A stretch of 5,264 bases of DNA from an uncultured Desulfobacca sp. (GTDB lineage: Bacteria > Desulfobacterota > Desulfobaccia > Desulfobaccales > Desulfobaccaceae). The DNA lies in contig CALGOE010000054.1 of NCBI GenBank assembly GCA_937958145.1, positions 1 to 5,264 on the forward strand, read 5' to 3'. The stretch's first letter is position 1; every line of letters starts with the position of its first letter. Positions 1-5,264 of this stretch are shown here, one piece after another. Below the pieces are notes generated by a model. The model had not been told where the DNA came from, did no database searches, and was given only the letters and a program-made list of their open reading frames with translations. The position numbers and the translations under genes are program-made.

Positions 1-637
1 GAAGCTTGCCTTTATCCGGCAGGCACTCCAGGGCCCGCATGAGGATTTCCCGGAGTTCGGCGAAATGCACTGTGATGAAAGGATCCCGCGCTGATTCGTC
101 CTGGAGGAGTTCGTATAATTCTTCCTCCGACAGTTTGGGCAGATTCTTCCTGACCGAGTCCAGATCCAGGAGGGATACCCCCTTGGTCTCGTCCAAGAGA
201 TGGAAATACTCCTCCATACTCAGACCCATACTTTGGGCAATCTCCTCTGCCTCAGCCGGCCGCCCCAATTCTTTCTGGAGATTGACATAGGCCTTTTCCA
301 GTTGGTTGGTTTTCTTGCGGATGGACCTGGGGATCCAGTCCAAGGAGCGCAACTCATCCAGGATGGCCCCTTTGATGCGAAATTCCGCATAGGTCTTGAA
401 GCTGATATTTTTTTTCGGGTCGTATTTTTTAATGGCATCCAGCAAACCGATCATGCCGGAACTGATAAGATCATCCAAGGAGATATGGGGGGGCAGGCGC
501 AACGCCATCCGGGTGGCGATGTATTTGATGAGCGGGGCATACTGCATGACCAGGCGTTCCTGCGCCGCCGCATCGATCTTCTCAGGCCACTCTGGAGCCG
601 CCGACTCATCCGTGATCTCAGCGTAATTGGCCTTCAT
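1..637 (-). CDS. fliA: RNA polymerase sigma-28 factor for flagellar genes (FliA), 3' end outside window
   Basis: This is an open frame of 212 codons from ATG at 637 to the left edge, with no stop, so the C-terminus is missing. FliA directs RNA polymerase to late flagellar promoters (filament, motors, chemotaxis). Seen: region 2 at about residues 30-100, with LDDLISSGMIGLLDAIKKYD (55-74) and the family hallmark AILDELRSLDWIPRSIRKK (91-109), then region 3 at about 110-180. The start of region 4 is visible at about 190-212. Known FliA/SigD proteins have about 240-255 residues, so roughly 30-40 residues lie outside. The start is fixed by AAGGAG at 644-649, six bases upstream, inside the end of the flhG-like gene. 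The 20-bp overlap suggests translational coupling. FliA is normally held by the anti-sigma factor FlgM, which is not in the window. The sequence matches FliA much better than stress sigma factors such as SigB/SigF. Confidence 0.96.
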   Translation of the reverse strand, partial: MKANYAEITDESAAPEWPEKIDAAAQERLVMQYAPLIKYIATRMALRLPPHISLDDLISSGMIGLLDAIKKYDPKKNISFKTYAEFRIKGAILDELRSLDWIPRSIRKKTNQLEKAYVNLQKELGRPAEAEEIAQSMGLSMEEYFHLLDETKGVSLLDLDSVRKNLPKLSEEELYELLQDESARDPFITVHFAELREILMRALECLPDKGKL

Positions 638-1541
638 GGGACGCTCCTTGGTAAAAAGCGCTGGCAGCCTGCTTGTGTAAATCCTGCCAGAAAAATTTTA
701 TATTCCCAGCCATGGCGGGCTGCACTTCCTGCACTACTAAATCCTGCGCCAGCCGCAGGCTGGCACAACCGGCCGGCGACAAGGCCGCCACCTCTATTAC
801 CGGCTGCTGGCGCAGGGCCGCCTCCACAATGGCGGCATCAAAGGGGATTGTCCCCATATAGCTTAACGATACGGTGCCGTGAAGAAAACGGTCGGCAACC
901 TTGACTAATTGGGCAAAGGACCGTTGGGCCACCTCCGGCTGGGCAATTTTGGTAAAAAGCACCTGAAAACGTCTTTCCGCATACTTCGTGGCCAAGACTT
1001 TGATCAAAGTATAGGCATCAATAATCGACGCCGGCTCTTCATCAGCCACGACAATGCGCTCCTGGGCCCCCACATTGAAATACAGGACATGGCTGGCCAG
1101 ACCGGCGCCGGTATCGGCCAACAGAAAATCAAAGTCTGCTGTGCACTCCTCCAATTCCTGCAATAAGAATAACTTATCCCCATTGCTGAAGTCGGTGGTC
1201 ATGGTCCCCTCGGCCCCGGCCGGCAAGAGGACCAGACCCCCGGGCCCCTCCAACATCACCTCAGCCAAACTCCGTCGGCCGGCCAGAACCTCACCAAGGC
1301 CCCAGCGGGGCGTCAGCCCCAGAAACCTGGGAAGGGAAGCCTGACCCAGGGCTGCATCCACCAGCAAAACCCTCTTGCCCAGCCGGCTTAAGGCCAGACC
1401 CAGGAGGATGACGACCACGGATTGACCGACCCCGCGGCGGCCACTGGTAACCGCAATGACCCGGGGAGCACGGCAAGATGGCCCAGGAACCACCCCAGGG
1501 GTGGGGACGTTGGCAGGCGAGACGACAGCGGCTGGCTTCAT
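618..1541 (-). CDS. flhG: FlhG/FleN-like MinD-family protein with degenerate ATPase motifs
   Basis: This encodes 307 residues. Canonical FlhG is a membrane-associated ATPase that works with the GTPase FlhF to set flagellar number and position. Family hallmarks seen: the switch II motif DTGAG (143-147), then SHVLYFNVGAQERIVVADEE (150-169) and SIIDAYTLIKVL (172-183). The nucleotide-binding residues are altered. The Walker A stretch reads SGRRGVGQS (33-41) where the family has SGKGGVGKT/S, so both lysines are lost. The Walker A' segment reads VDAALG (61-66) where DADLG is usual. The N-terminal 25 residues are proline/valine-rich and show no FlhF-activating DQAxxLR motif. I chose ATG 1541 over a TTG at 1610 because AGGGAGGA (1545-1552) precedes it and the TTG falls inside the sigma-54 promoter. 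It overlaps fliA by 20 bp. Family membership is clear. Loss of ATPase activity is inferred, and it could be a paralogue beside a normal FlhG elsewhere. Confidence 0.9.
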   Translation of the reverse strand: MKPAAVVSPANVPTPGVVPGPSCRAPRVIAVTSGRRGVGQSVVVILLGLALSRLGKRVLLVDAALGQASLPRFLGLTPRWGLGEVLAGRRSLAEVMLEGPGGLVLLPAGAEGTMTTDFSNGDKLFLLQELEECTADFDFLLADTGAGLASHVLYFNVGAQERIVVADEEPASIIDAYTLIKVLATKYAERRFQVLFTKIAQPEVAQRSFAQLVKVADRFLHGTVSLSYMGTIPFDAAIVEAALRQQPVIEVAALSPAGCASLRLAQDLVVQEVQPAMAGNIKFFWQDLHKQAASAFYQGASHEGQLR

Positions 1542-1593
1542 AGGTCCTCCCTGACCGAAGCATGACGATGCTGATAAGGTACTTTTTATCAAC

Positions 1594-1609
1594 TGCAATA
1601 TGCATACCA
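1594..1609 (-). promoter_or_regulatory. Sigma-54 (-24/-12) promoter for the flhG-fliA unit
   Basis: The minus strand reads TGGTATGCATATTGCA. The invariant GG (1607-1608) and GC (1595-1596) are exactly 10 bases apart. Compared with the sigma-54 consensus TGGCAYRN4TTGCW, only the base after GG differs (T for C). Transcription would start near 1583, giving a leader of about 42 nt before the ATG at 1541. Sigma-54 control of early and middle flagellar genes is well established in polar-flagellated proteobacteria. The match is seen directly; activity is inferred. Confidence 0.75.
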
Positions 1610-1711
1610 AAGGGCCGCTTTTTTATCCCTTCTAAATTCCTATGAAAATAATGCGACCCCGCCGCTGCCAAGTATAGGGGGAGAGAAACTCGTCAACAAC
1701 GACCGTTTTTG

Positions 1712-1727
1712 TGTCAATTATTTGACA
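1712..1727. promoter_or_regulatory. Palindrome 1, candidate activator site upstream of the sigma-54 promoter
   Basis: TGTCAATTATTTGACA has perfect 6-bp arms (TGTCAA/TTGACA) around four AT bases. Its centre lies about 136 bp upstream of the predicted flhG start of transcription, within the usual range for enhancer-binding-protein sites. A nearly identical copy lies at 1930-1945. The arms also resemble -35 hexamers, but I found no -10 box at proper spacing on either side. The binding protein is unknown. Confidence 0.5.
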
Positions 1728-1784
1728 TTGGGGTGGGCATCAAAAGGAAAGGGAAGAACCGCTTTTTACCCTCAATCTGCCGTC

Positions 1785-1920
1785 AGCCGGGGCGGAGTCG
1801 GATCAGGGATCCCGGTAACTGGGGGCAGGAGCAGAGTTGCCACGGACCGACGCCAGTCCACGGCCCGAGAGACGGTCCGACTCAGAGGGTCAAGCCTCAA
1901 GAGCCGGGCTTCCGCCCGCC
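1785..1920. other. GC-rich non-coding stretch with nested inverted repeats
   Basis: This occupies most of the gap between hisB and the flhG promoter. GAGTCGGATC (1795-1804) can pair with GGTCCGACTC (1874-1883) over 10 bp, with one G-U pair if the plus strand is the RNA. CGGACCG (1843-1849) can also pair with CGGTCCG (1873-1879) as an alternative fold. A compact hairpin with 5-bp stem CGGGC/GCCCG lies at 1905-1918 and has a GGAA loop on the minus strand. No convincing protein is encoded. It may be an RNA, a structured leader or remnant DNA. I could not match it to 6S RNA, RNase P RNA, SRP RNA, tmRNA or a cobalamin riboswitch. Confidence 0.3.
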
Positions 1921-1929
1921 TTGTTCTAA

Positions 1930-1945
1930 TGTCAATTTTTTGACA
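1930..1945. promoter_or_regulatory. Palindrome 2, second copy of the candidate activator site
   Basis: TGTCAATTTTTTGACA matches the first palindrome at 15 of 16 positions. It lies 218 bp further from the flhG promoter and 30 bp past the hisB stop codon. As minus-strand RNA it could form a weak AT-rich hairpin after hisB, but it has no GC-rich stem or U-tract, so a terminator role is less convincing than a protein-binding role. Confidence 0.45.
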
Positions 1946-1975
1946 GATGCCGTCTGCCCCGAGGCCGCGGCTTGG

Positions 1976-2560
1976 TTACAGAAGGCCTTTGCTGGAGGGG
2001 ACACCTTGGCGGCGGGGGTCCACTGTCGTGGCTTCATCCAAGGCCCGGCCGGCAGCCTTAAAAATCGCCTCCATGAGGTGGTGCGTGTTTTCTCCGTAGG
2101 GTACTTCGATATGGAGGGTGAGGCCGCCGTGTTGGGCCACGGCCCGCCAGAATTCTTTCACCAGTTGGGGATCGAAGCGGCCGCCGCCAGGCGGGTAGGC
2201 GGCCTGAAAGACCAGGTAAGGGCGGTTGCTCAGGTCAACGGTCACCTGGGCCACGGCCTCATCCATGGGCACCCGGGCAAAGCCATAGCGCCGGAAGTTG
2301 GTCCGCTCCTGGAGTGCCTGGCGTAGGGCCTGCCCCAAACAGATGCCCACGTCTTCCACGGTGTGGTGATCGTCGATCTCCAGATCGCCGGCCGCCTGGA
2401 TCGTCAGGTCAAAAAAACCATGCACGGCAAAGAGGGTGAGCATGTGGTCCAGAAAAGGAATGCCGGTTTTGATCTCCGCTTGGCCGCTGCCGTCGAGTTC
2501 CAGTTCCAAAACAATATCTGTTTCCTTGGTGATACGGGCAATGCGACTGCGGGGGGACAT
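1976..2560 (-). CDS. hisB: Imidazoleglycerol-phosphate dehydratase (HisB)
   Basis: This 194-residue protein has the usual length for the single-function enzyme. It dehydrates imidazole glycerol phosphate to imidazole acetol phosphate in cytoplasmic histidine synthesis. Family motifs seen: GIPFLDHML (33-41, His39), His47, the metal-binding DDHHTVED (63-70), DEA (100-102), His144, GENTHHLMEAIFKAAGRAL (156-174) and the C-terminal SSKG (189-192). All expected metal-ligand histidine and glutamate clusters are present, so it should be active with Mn2+. The start at 2560 follows a strong AAAGGAGGT (2568-2576) with an 8-base gap from GGAGG. The upstream lipoprotein gene ends 83 bp away on the same strand, so co-transcription is possible. 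No other his gene is in the window, which suggests dispersed histidine genes. There is no phosphatase domain, unlike the bifunctional enterobacterial HisB. Confidence 0.97.
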   Translation of the reverse strand: MSPRSRIARITKETDIVLELELDGSGQAEIKTGIPFLDHMLTLFAVHGFFDLTIQAAGDLEIDDHHTVEDVGICLGQALRQALQERTNFRRYGFARVPMDEAVAQVTVDLSNRPYLVFQAAYPPGGGRFDPQLVKEFWRAVAQHGGLTLHIEVPYGENTHHLMEAIFKAAGRALDEATTVDPRRQGVPSSKGLL

Positions 2561-2643
2561 GGCTGTTACCTCCTTTCGGGGCTGTGGTCTGATCCAAAAA
2601 CGCCAACGCCATTTTGCGGACTTGGCAGGGGCCGGCGCCGCGG

Positions 2644-3282
2644 TTATTCCGTCGACTGGCGCGATGGTCGATCCAGGGCCGTTGGCGCGGCCCCGCCGGC
2701 CTCCGGTCGAGGCGGCAACAGGAGTTCGTTGAGGACGTTGGCGGCCAGACGCCGGGCCGCTTGCCGGGCCAGGAGGTCGGTTTCCAGGGGCGGCCGGTGC
2801 CGGGGATTGACGGCCGGATTGACCGTGACGGCGTCGTAAAAGGCAAACAACAGCTCCGGTCCCCGGCGGATTTCGCCCCTGGCCGCGACCTGAGCCTGCC
2901 CCCGTCCCGAGAGGAAGCGCCAGAACGGGGCAGCCACGGCAAAGCGCTCCACGTTCCCGGTCCAAACCGCACCCTGGCTGCCGCCGTTGACCCGCAGGCC
3001 ATTGGCCTGCAGCGCCTGGACCAGCTCTTCCTGAAACACCCTGGCAGCTTCCTGAACACTGATCCCCTGGGCCAGAGCTACCGGCTGGGGCTCTATCGTA
3101 TAGGCCACTGCCGCGGGTTGCAGCTCAGGACTCCGGTAGACCTGTTGCACATATCGCCCCGGTTGCAGCGCCGCTTCCTGGACCAGCCCCGGCCTGGGGC
3201 CGGCGCAAGCGCAGAGCGCCAGCGCGGCCAGCACCAGCGCCGCCGGATCATACCATCTCTTGCTTGCCATAGATTGTTTCAT
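2644..3282 (-). CDS. Predicted outer-membrane lipoprotein of unknown function
   Basis: This 212-residue protein begins with a lipoprotein signal peptide: basic residues K8 R9, a hydrophobic stretch at about 13-25, and the lipobox LCAC at 23-26, with Cys26 as the likely lipidated residue. Ala at +2 favours outer-membrane sorting. The mature part has no catalytic motif I recognise. It contains an amphipathic helix-like segment (75-97) and ends with a helix rich in Ala and Leu (167-188), followed by a Pro/Gly/Ser tail. The overall pattern recalls small auxiliary lipoproteins (DUF4410 or PqiC-like), but I cannot assign a family. ATG 3282 has a weak GGGAAG ahead of it; ATG 3270 has none. The region is very GC-rich, so other frames are also open, but only this frame gives a lipobox-bearing protein. 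hisB lies downstream on the same strand. Confidence 0.8.
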   Translation of the reverse strand: MKQSMASKRWYDPAALVLAALALCACAGPRPGLVQEAALQPGRYVQQVYRSPELQPAAVAYTIEPQPVALAQGISVQEAARVFQEELVQALQANGLRVNGGSQGAVWTGNVERFAVAAPFWRFLSGRGQAQVAARGEIRRGPELLFAFYDAVTVNPAVNPRHRPPLETDLLARQAARRLAANVLNELLLPPRPEAGGAAPTALDRPSRQSTE

Positions 3283-3304
3283 ACCACACTTCCCAGGCGG
3301 GAAA

Positions 3305-3370
3305 CAACCTTATTTCGTGGCGGCGGGCGGCGGGCCACAGGCGGGATGAAGTCTGTCATCAATAAGGTTG
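3305..3370. repeat. Perfect 10-bp inverted repeat in the divergent intergenic region
   Basis: CAACCTTATT (3305-3314) is the exact reverse complement of AATAAGGTTG (3361-3370), with 46 bp between. Inside, GTGGC and GCCAC (about 3318-3339) could form a further 5-bp hairpin. It lies between the divergent lipoprotein and potassium-channel genes. The right arm overlaps the candidate channel promoter's -35 box, so an operator is plausible; a structured leader of the lipoprotein mRNA is the alternative. Confidence 0.5.
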
Positions 3371-3397
3371 CCTCGGCCGGGTCATCTGGAATACAAT
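3368..3397 (+). promoter_or_regulatory. Candidate sigma-70 promoter for the potassium-channel operon
   Basis: TTGCCT (3368-3373) and TACAAT (3392-3397) are separated by 18 bp. The -10 box is good and the -35 weak. Transcription would begin near 3404, leaving a leader of about 75 nt. The palindrome TGACGTCA (3401-3408) sits at the predicted start. This is suggestive only. Confidence 0.35.
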
Positions 3398-3478
3398 AGG
3401 TGACGTCAGGCCCGACGGCGACGCCACGGCGAGACCGACGGCTGACGCACGTCCTCGGCCCACCCGGATAGAGTACCC

Positions 3479-4471
3479 ATGGATTTTCATCGCATTCTCT
3501 TTGTGCTGTTCTCGCTCTGTGCCATCCTGGTGATTGGGAGTGTGGGCTATGTTATTCTGGAGGGCTGGACTTTTTTTGAAGGCCTCTACATGACGGTTAT
3601 TTCCCTGACCACGGTGGGGTTCGGGGAGGTGCGGCCGTTGGATTTCAGCGGCCGGATCTTCACTATGCTGTTGATCTTTTCCGGCATTGGCCTTATGTTT
3701 TATGTGGTTTCCGCCATCACCCAGATGGTGGTGGAGGGCCAAATCCGGGATGTTTTCGGCAGGAAGCGTTTGGAACGAGCCATCCGCACCATAAAAGATC
3801 ACTATATCATCTGCGGCTTTGGGCGTATCGGCGAAGTCATTGCCCGGGAGTTGCATTCCAATGGCATCCCCATCGTCGTGGTGGATAACGATCCTGAACG
3901 GCTGTCGGTGCTTGAGCGCTCCGGTTACCTCCACCTGTTCGGCGATGCCACGCAGGAGGACCTCTTGATCGCCGCTGGCATTGAACGGGCCCGGGGCCTG
4001 ATCTCGGTCTGCTCCTCGGATGCAGATAATGTCTATATCGTCCTCACGGCCAGAAGCCTGAATCCCAACCTCAACATCGTGGCCCGGGCCGGTGAAACCG
4101 GTTCCGAACAGAAACTGCTCCGGGCTGGCGCCAACGAGGTCATCTCCCCTTACGAACTGGGCGGCCACCGGATGGCCCAGACCATCCTCCGCCCGACCGT
4201 GGTGGATTTCATGGACATGGCCATGGGGGAGGGCATCGATCTCAGTCTCGAGGAGATCCCGGTGGGCGGCAAGGCCGAGATAGTCGGACTGCCGCTGAAA
4301 GACTCGGGTCTCCGGCAGCGTCTGGATCTGATCATCGTTGCCATCAAACGCCTGGATGGCACCATGTTGTTTAATCCCCAGCCAGATACCGTCATCCTGC
4401 CGGGCGATACCCTGATTGCCCTGGGGTCCAAGGCCAACTTGGATAAACTCATGCATATGGTGGAAGCTTGA
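3479..4471 (+). CDS. MthK-like two-transmembrane RCK potassium channel
   Basis: This 330-residue protein is close in length to MthK (336). It should form a tetrameric inner-membrane K+ channel gated by ligand binding to cytoplasmic RCK domains. Seen in order: TM1 (about 7-27), pore helix (32-43), selectivity filter TTVGFGE (44-50), TM2 (about 58-83) and a linker. The RCK/TrkA-N domain starts at 109, with Rossmann glycines GFGRIG (113-118) and the acidic residue Asp136 after VVV. A TrkA-C domain covers about 250-328. By eye, two of the three MthK calcium ligands (E210, E212) appear as Arg203 and Gly205, so the ligand may be a nucleotide or another ion; this is inference. Start at 3479 has only a weak purine-rich GGATAGAG ahead of it. 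The hydrolase gene follows after 15 bp, suggesting an operon. Confidence 0.93.
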   Translation: MDFHRILFVLFSLCAILVIGSVGYVILEGWTFFEGLYMTVISLTTVGFGEVRPLDFSGRIFTMLLIFSGIGLMFYVVSAITQMVVEGQIRDVFGRKRLERAIRTIKDHYIICGFGRIGEVIARELHSNGIPIVVVDNDPERLSVLERSGYLHLFGDATQEDLLIAAGIERARGLISVCSSDADNVYIVLTARSLNPNLNIVARAGETGSEQKLLRAGANEVISPYELGGHRMAQTILRPTVVDFMDMAMGEGIDLSLEEIPVGGKAEIVGLPLKDSGLRQRLDLIIVAIKRLDGTMLFNPQPDTVILPGDTLIALGSKANLDKLMHMVEA

Positions 4472-4474
4472 CAC

Positions 4475-4480
4475 AAGGAG
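4475..4480 (+). promoter_or_regulatory. Ribosome binding site of the UPF0173 gene
   Basis: AAGGAG ends six bases before ATG 4487, inside the 15-bp gap after the channel stop codon. This fixes the start and supports translation from a shared transcript. Confidence 0.8.
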
Positions 4481-4486
4481 AAGACC

Positions 4487-5203
4487 ATGAGCACGACAAC
4501 CATCGGCAAAGGCGTGACCATTACCTATTTCGGCCATGCGGCCATCAAATTAGCGGGGGCCGGTGCCAGCGTCCTCATCGATCCCTGGCTCAGTAATCCC
4601 CTGCTGCAGACCCCCATCTCAGCCCTGGGGGAGGTCAGCCTCATCCTGGTCACCCATGGGCACGGCGATCATGTGGGGGAAACCGTAGAGATCGCCAAGG
4701 CCACCGGCGCCCCGGTAGCCGCTATCCATGAATTGGCCCAGTATCTGGCCGCCAAGGGTGTCCCCAACGTTATCGGCATGAACAAAGGGGGCAGTATGCA
4801 GGCTGGCGGCGTCCAGGTCACCATGACCCAGGCGGTCCACTCCTCCACGGCCGAGGAGGGCGGCCAACTCATCCCCACCGGCGACCCGGCCGGATTTGTC
4901 GTGGCCTTTGCCAACGGCTTTGTGGCCTACCATGCCGGAGATACTGCGGTCTTCAAAGATATGGAGTTAATCCGGGAGCTGTACCACCCCCAGGTGGCCA
5001 TCCTGCCCATCGGCAGCCATTACGTCATGAATCCGGCCGAAGCGGCTCTGGCCTGCCGGCTGCTGCAGCCGCAGTTTGTCATTCCCATCCATTACGGCAC
5101 CTTCCCGGTCCTGACGGGCACCCCGCAGGAACTACAGAAACATCTGCAAGATCAACCCAGCGTCAAGGTCATCCCTCTCCAACCCGGGGAATCGGTGGCC
5201 TAA
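4487..5203 (+). CDS. UPF0173-type metallo-beta-lactamase-fold metal-dependent hydrolase
   Basis: This 238-residue cytoplasmic protein is of typical UPF0173 (YtkL-like) length. Seen: an early ITYFGHAAI strand (11-20), IDPWLSNP (31-38), the metal-binding THGHGDHVG (56-64, His57, His59, Asp61, His62), His118 in AVHSS, YHAGDT (148-153, Asp152) and IPIHYGTFP (199-207, His202). These complete the usual two-metal centre, so it is expected to be catalytically competent. Members of this family are related to the UlaG lactonase group, but the physiological substrate is generally unknown and nothing here reveals it. No signal peptide is visible. Its close coupling to the potassium-channel gene suggests co-expression; whether they share a physiological role cannot be told. 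Confidence 0.93.
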   Translation: MSTTTIGKGVTITYFGHAAIKLAGAGASVLIDPWLSNPLLQTPISALGEVSLILVTHGHGDHVGETVEIAKATGAPVAAIHELAQYLAAKGVPNVIGMNKGGSMQAGGVQVTMTQAVHSSTAEEGGQLIPTGDPAGFVVAFANGFVAYHAGDTAVFKDMELIRELYHPQVAILPIGSHYVMNPAEAALACRLLQPQFVIPIHYGTFPVLTGTPQELQKHLQDQPSVKVIPLQPGESVA

Positions 5204-5220
5204 AGGCCCCGGACTTGACC

Positions 5221-5264
5221 ATGGTAAAAAGACGTCGCCAACGTTGGCGGTTGACGGCAGCGCC
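5221..5264 (+). CDS. Possible start of a further gene, cut by the window edge
   Basis: An ATG at 5221 opens a frame to the right edge with a very basic N-terminus (MVKRRRQRWRLTAA). Such a start is common before a first membrane segment or signal anchor. It begins 17 bp after the hydrolase stop codon, which would fit an operon. Only 14 codons are visible and there is just a weak GGA ahead, so no function can be given and the call may be wrong. Confidence 0.3.
   Translation, partial: MVKRRRQRWRLTAA
5236..5249. repeat. 14-bp perfect palindrome downstream of the hydrolase gene
   Basis: CGCCAACGTTGGCG is fully self-complementary, without a loop. It could be a dimer-binding site or chance in GC-rich DNA. 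It lacks a T-tract, so it is not a convincing terminator, and it lies inside the possible gene start at 5221. Confidence 0.3.

Noticed and set aside
1542..1610. Longer flhG form starting at TTG 1610
   Set aside because: The TTG lies within the sigma-54 promoter, upstream of the predicted transcription start, and has no ribosome binding site; ATG 1541 has a clear one.
1671..1699. Minus-strand sigma-70 promoter TTGTTG-17-TATACT
   Set aside because: The -10 box is good but the -35 is weak, and the sigma-54 element closer to the gene is a much better match. It could be a secondary promoter.
1722..1750. Plus-strand sigma-70 promoter using TTGACA of palindrome 1
   Set aside because: The -35 hexamer is perfect, but no acceptable -10 box lies 16-18 bp downstream.
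1781..1890. Cobalamin riboswitch or 6S RNA
   Set aside because: Isolated similarities (GCCAGTCC, ACGGTCCG) were noted, but the conserved core order of neither RNA is present, and no cobalamin-related gene is adjacent.
1709..2326. 205-residue plus-strand open frame
   Set aside because: It runs antisense through hisB and the structured gap, has no recognisable domain, and no ribosome binding site.
2614..3399. 261-residue plus-strand frame opposite the lipoprotein
   Set aside because: A long open frame is expected by chance in this GC-rich stretch; the translation is Arg/Pro/Gly-rich and low in meaning, while the minus strand gives a proper lipoprotein.
3359..4537. 392-residue minus-strand frame opposite the potassium channel
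   Set aside because: It is an antisense shadow, rich in His, Asp and Gln, of the well-supported channel gene.

Overview
The window looks like ordinary chromosome from a motile, flagellated, GC-rich Gram-negative bacterium. A Desulfobacterota (former Deltaproteobacteria) relative is my best guess. This rests on the sigma-54-type promoter ahead of flagellar regulatory genes, the pairing of a FlhG-like protein with sigma-28, an outer-membrane-type lipoprotein, and an MthK-like channel beside a UPF0173 hydrolase. The lineage is inference; no rRNA or other phylogenetic marker is present.

Left part (minus strand, 1-1541): a FlhG/MinD-family gene is followed by the flagellar sigma factor fliA. The two overlap by 20 bp, and fliA runs off the left edge. 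The 434-bp gap upstream of flhG (1542-1975) holds a strong-looking sigma-54 promoter (1594-1609). It also holds two nearly identical 16-bp palindromes (1712-1727 and 1930-1945), placed where activator sites of a sigma-54 enhancer-binding protein could lie. Between the palindromes is a GC-rich stretch rich in inverted repeats. The main surprise is the FlhG-like protein. Its fold and DTGAG motif are clear, but both Walker A lysines and one Walker A' aspartate are replaced, the N-terminal FlhF-activating motif is not visible, and flhF is not next to it.

Middle part (minus strand, 1976-3282): hisB (imidazoleglycerol-phosphate dehydratase) lies 83 bp downstream of a predicted lipoprotein of unknown function. 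They point the same way and may be co-transcribed. No other histidine gene is visible.

Right part (plus strand, 3479-5264): a two-transmembrane RCK potassium channel and a UPF0173 metallo-beta-lactamase-fold hydrolase form a tight pair with a 15-bp gap. A possible gene start lies at the right edge. The 196-bp divergent gap before the channel gene carries a perfect 10-bp inverted repeat flanking a 46-bp centre.

I see no tRNA, rRNA, CRISPR array, insertion sequence or phage gene. The best candidates for something undescribed are the apparently inactive FlhG-like ATPase and the regulatory region in front of it.
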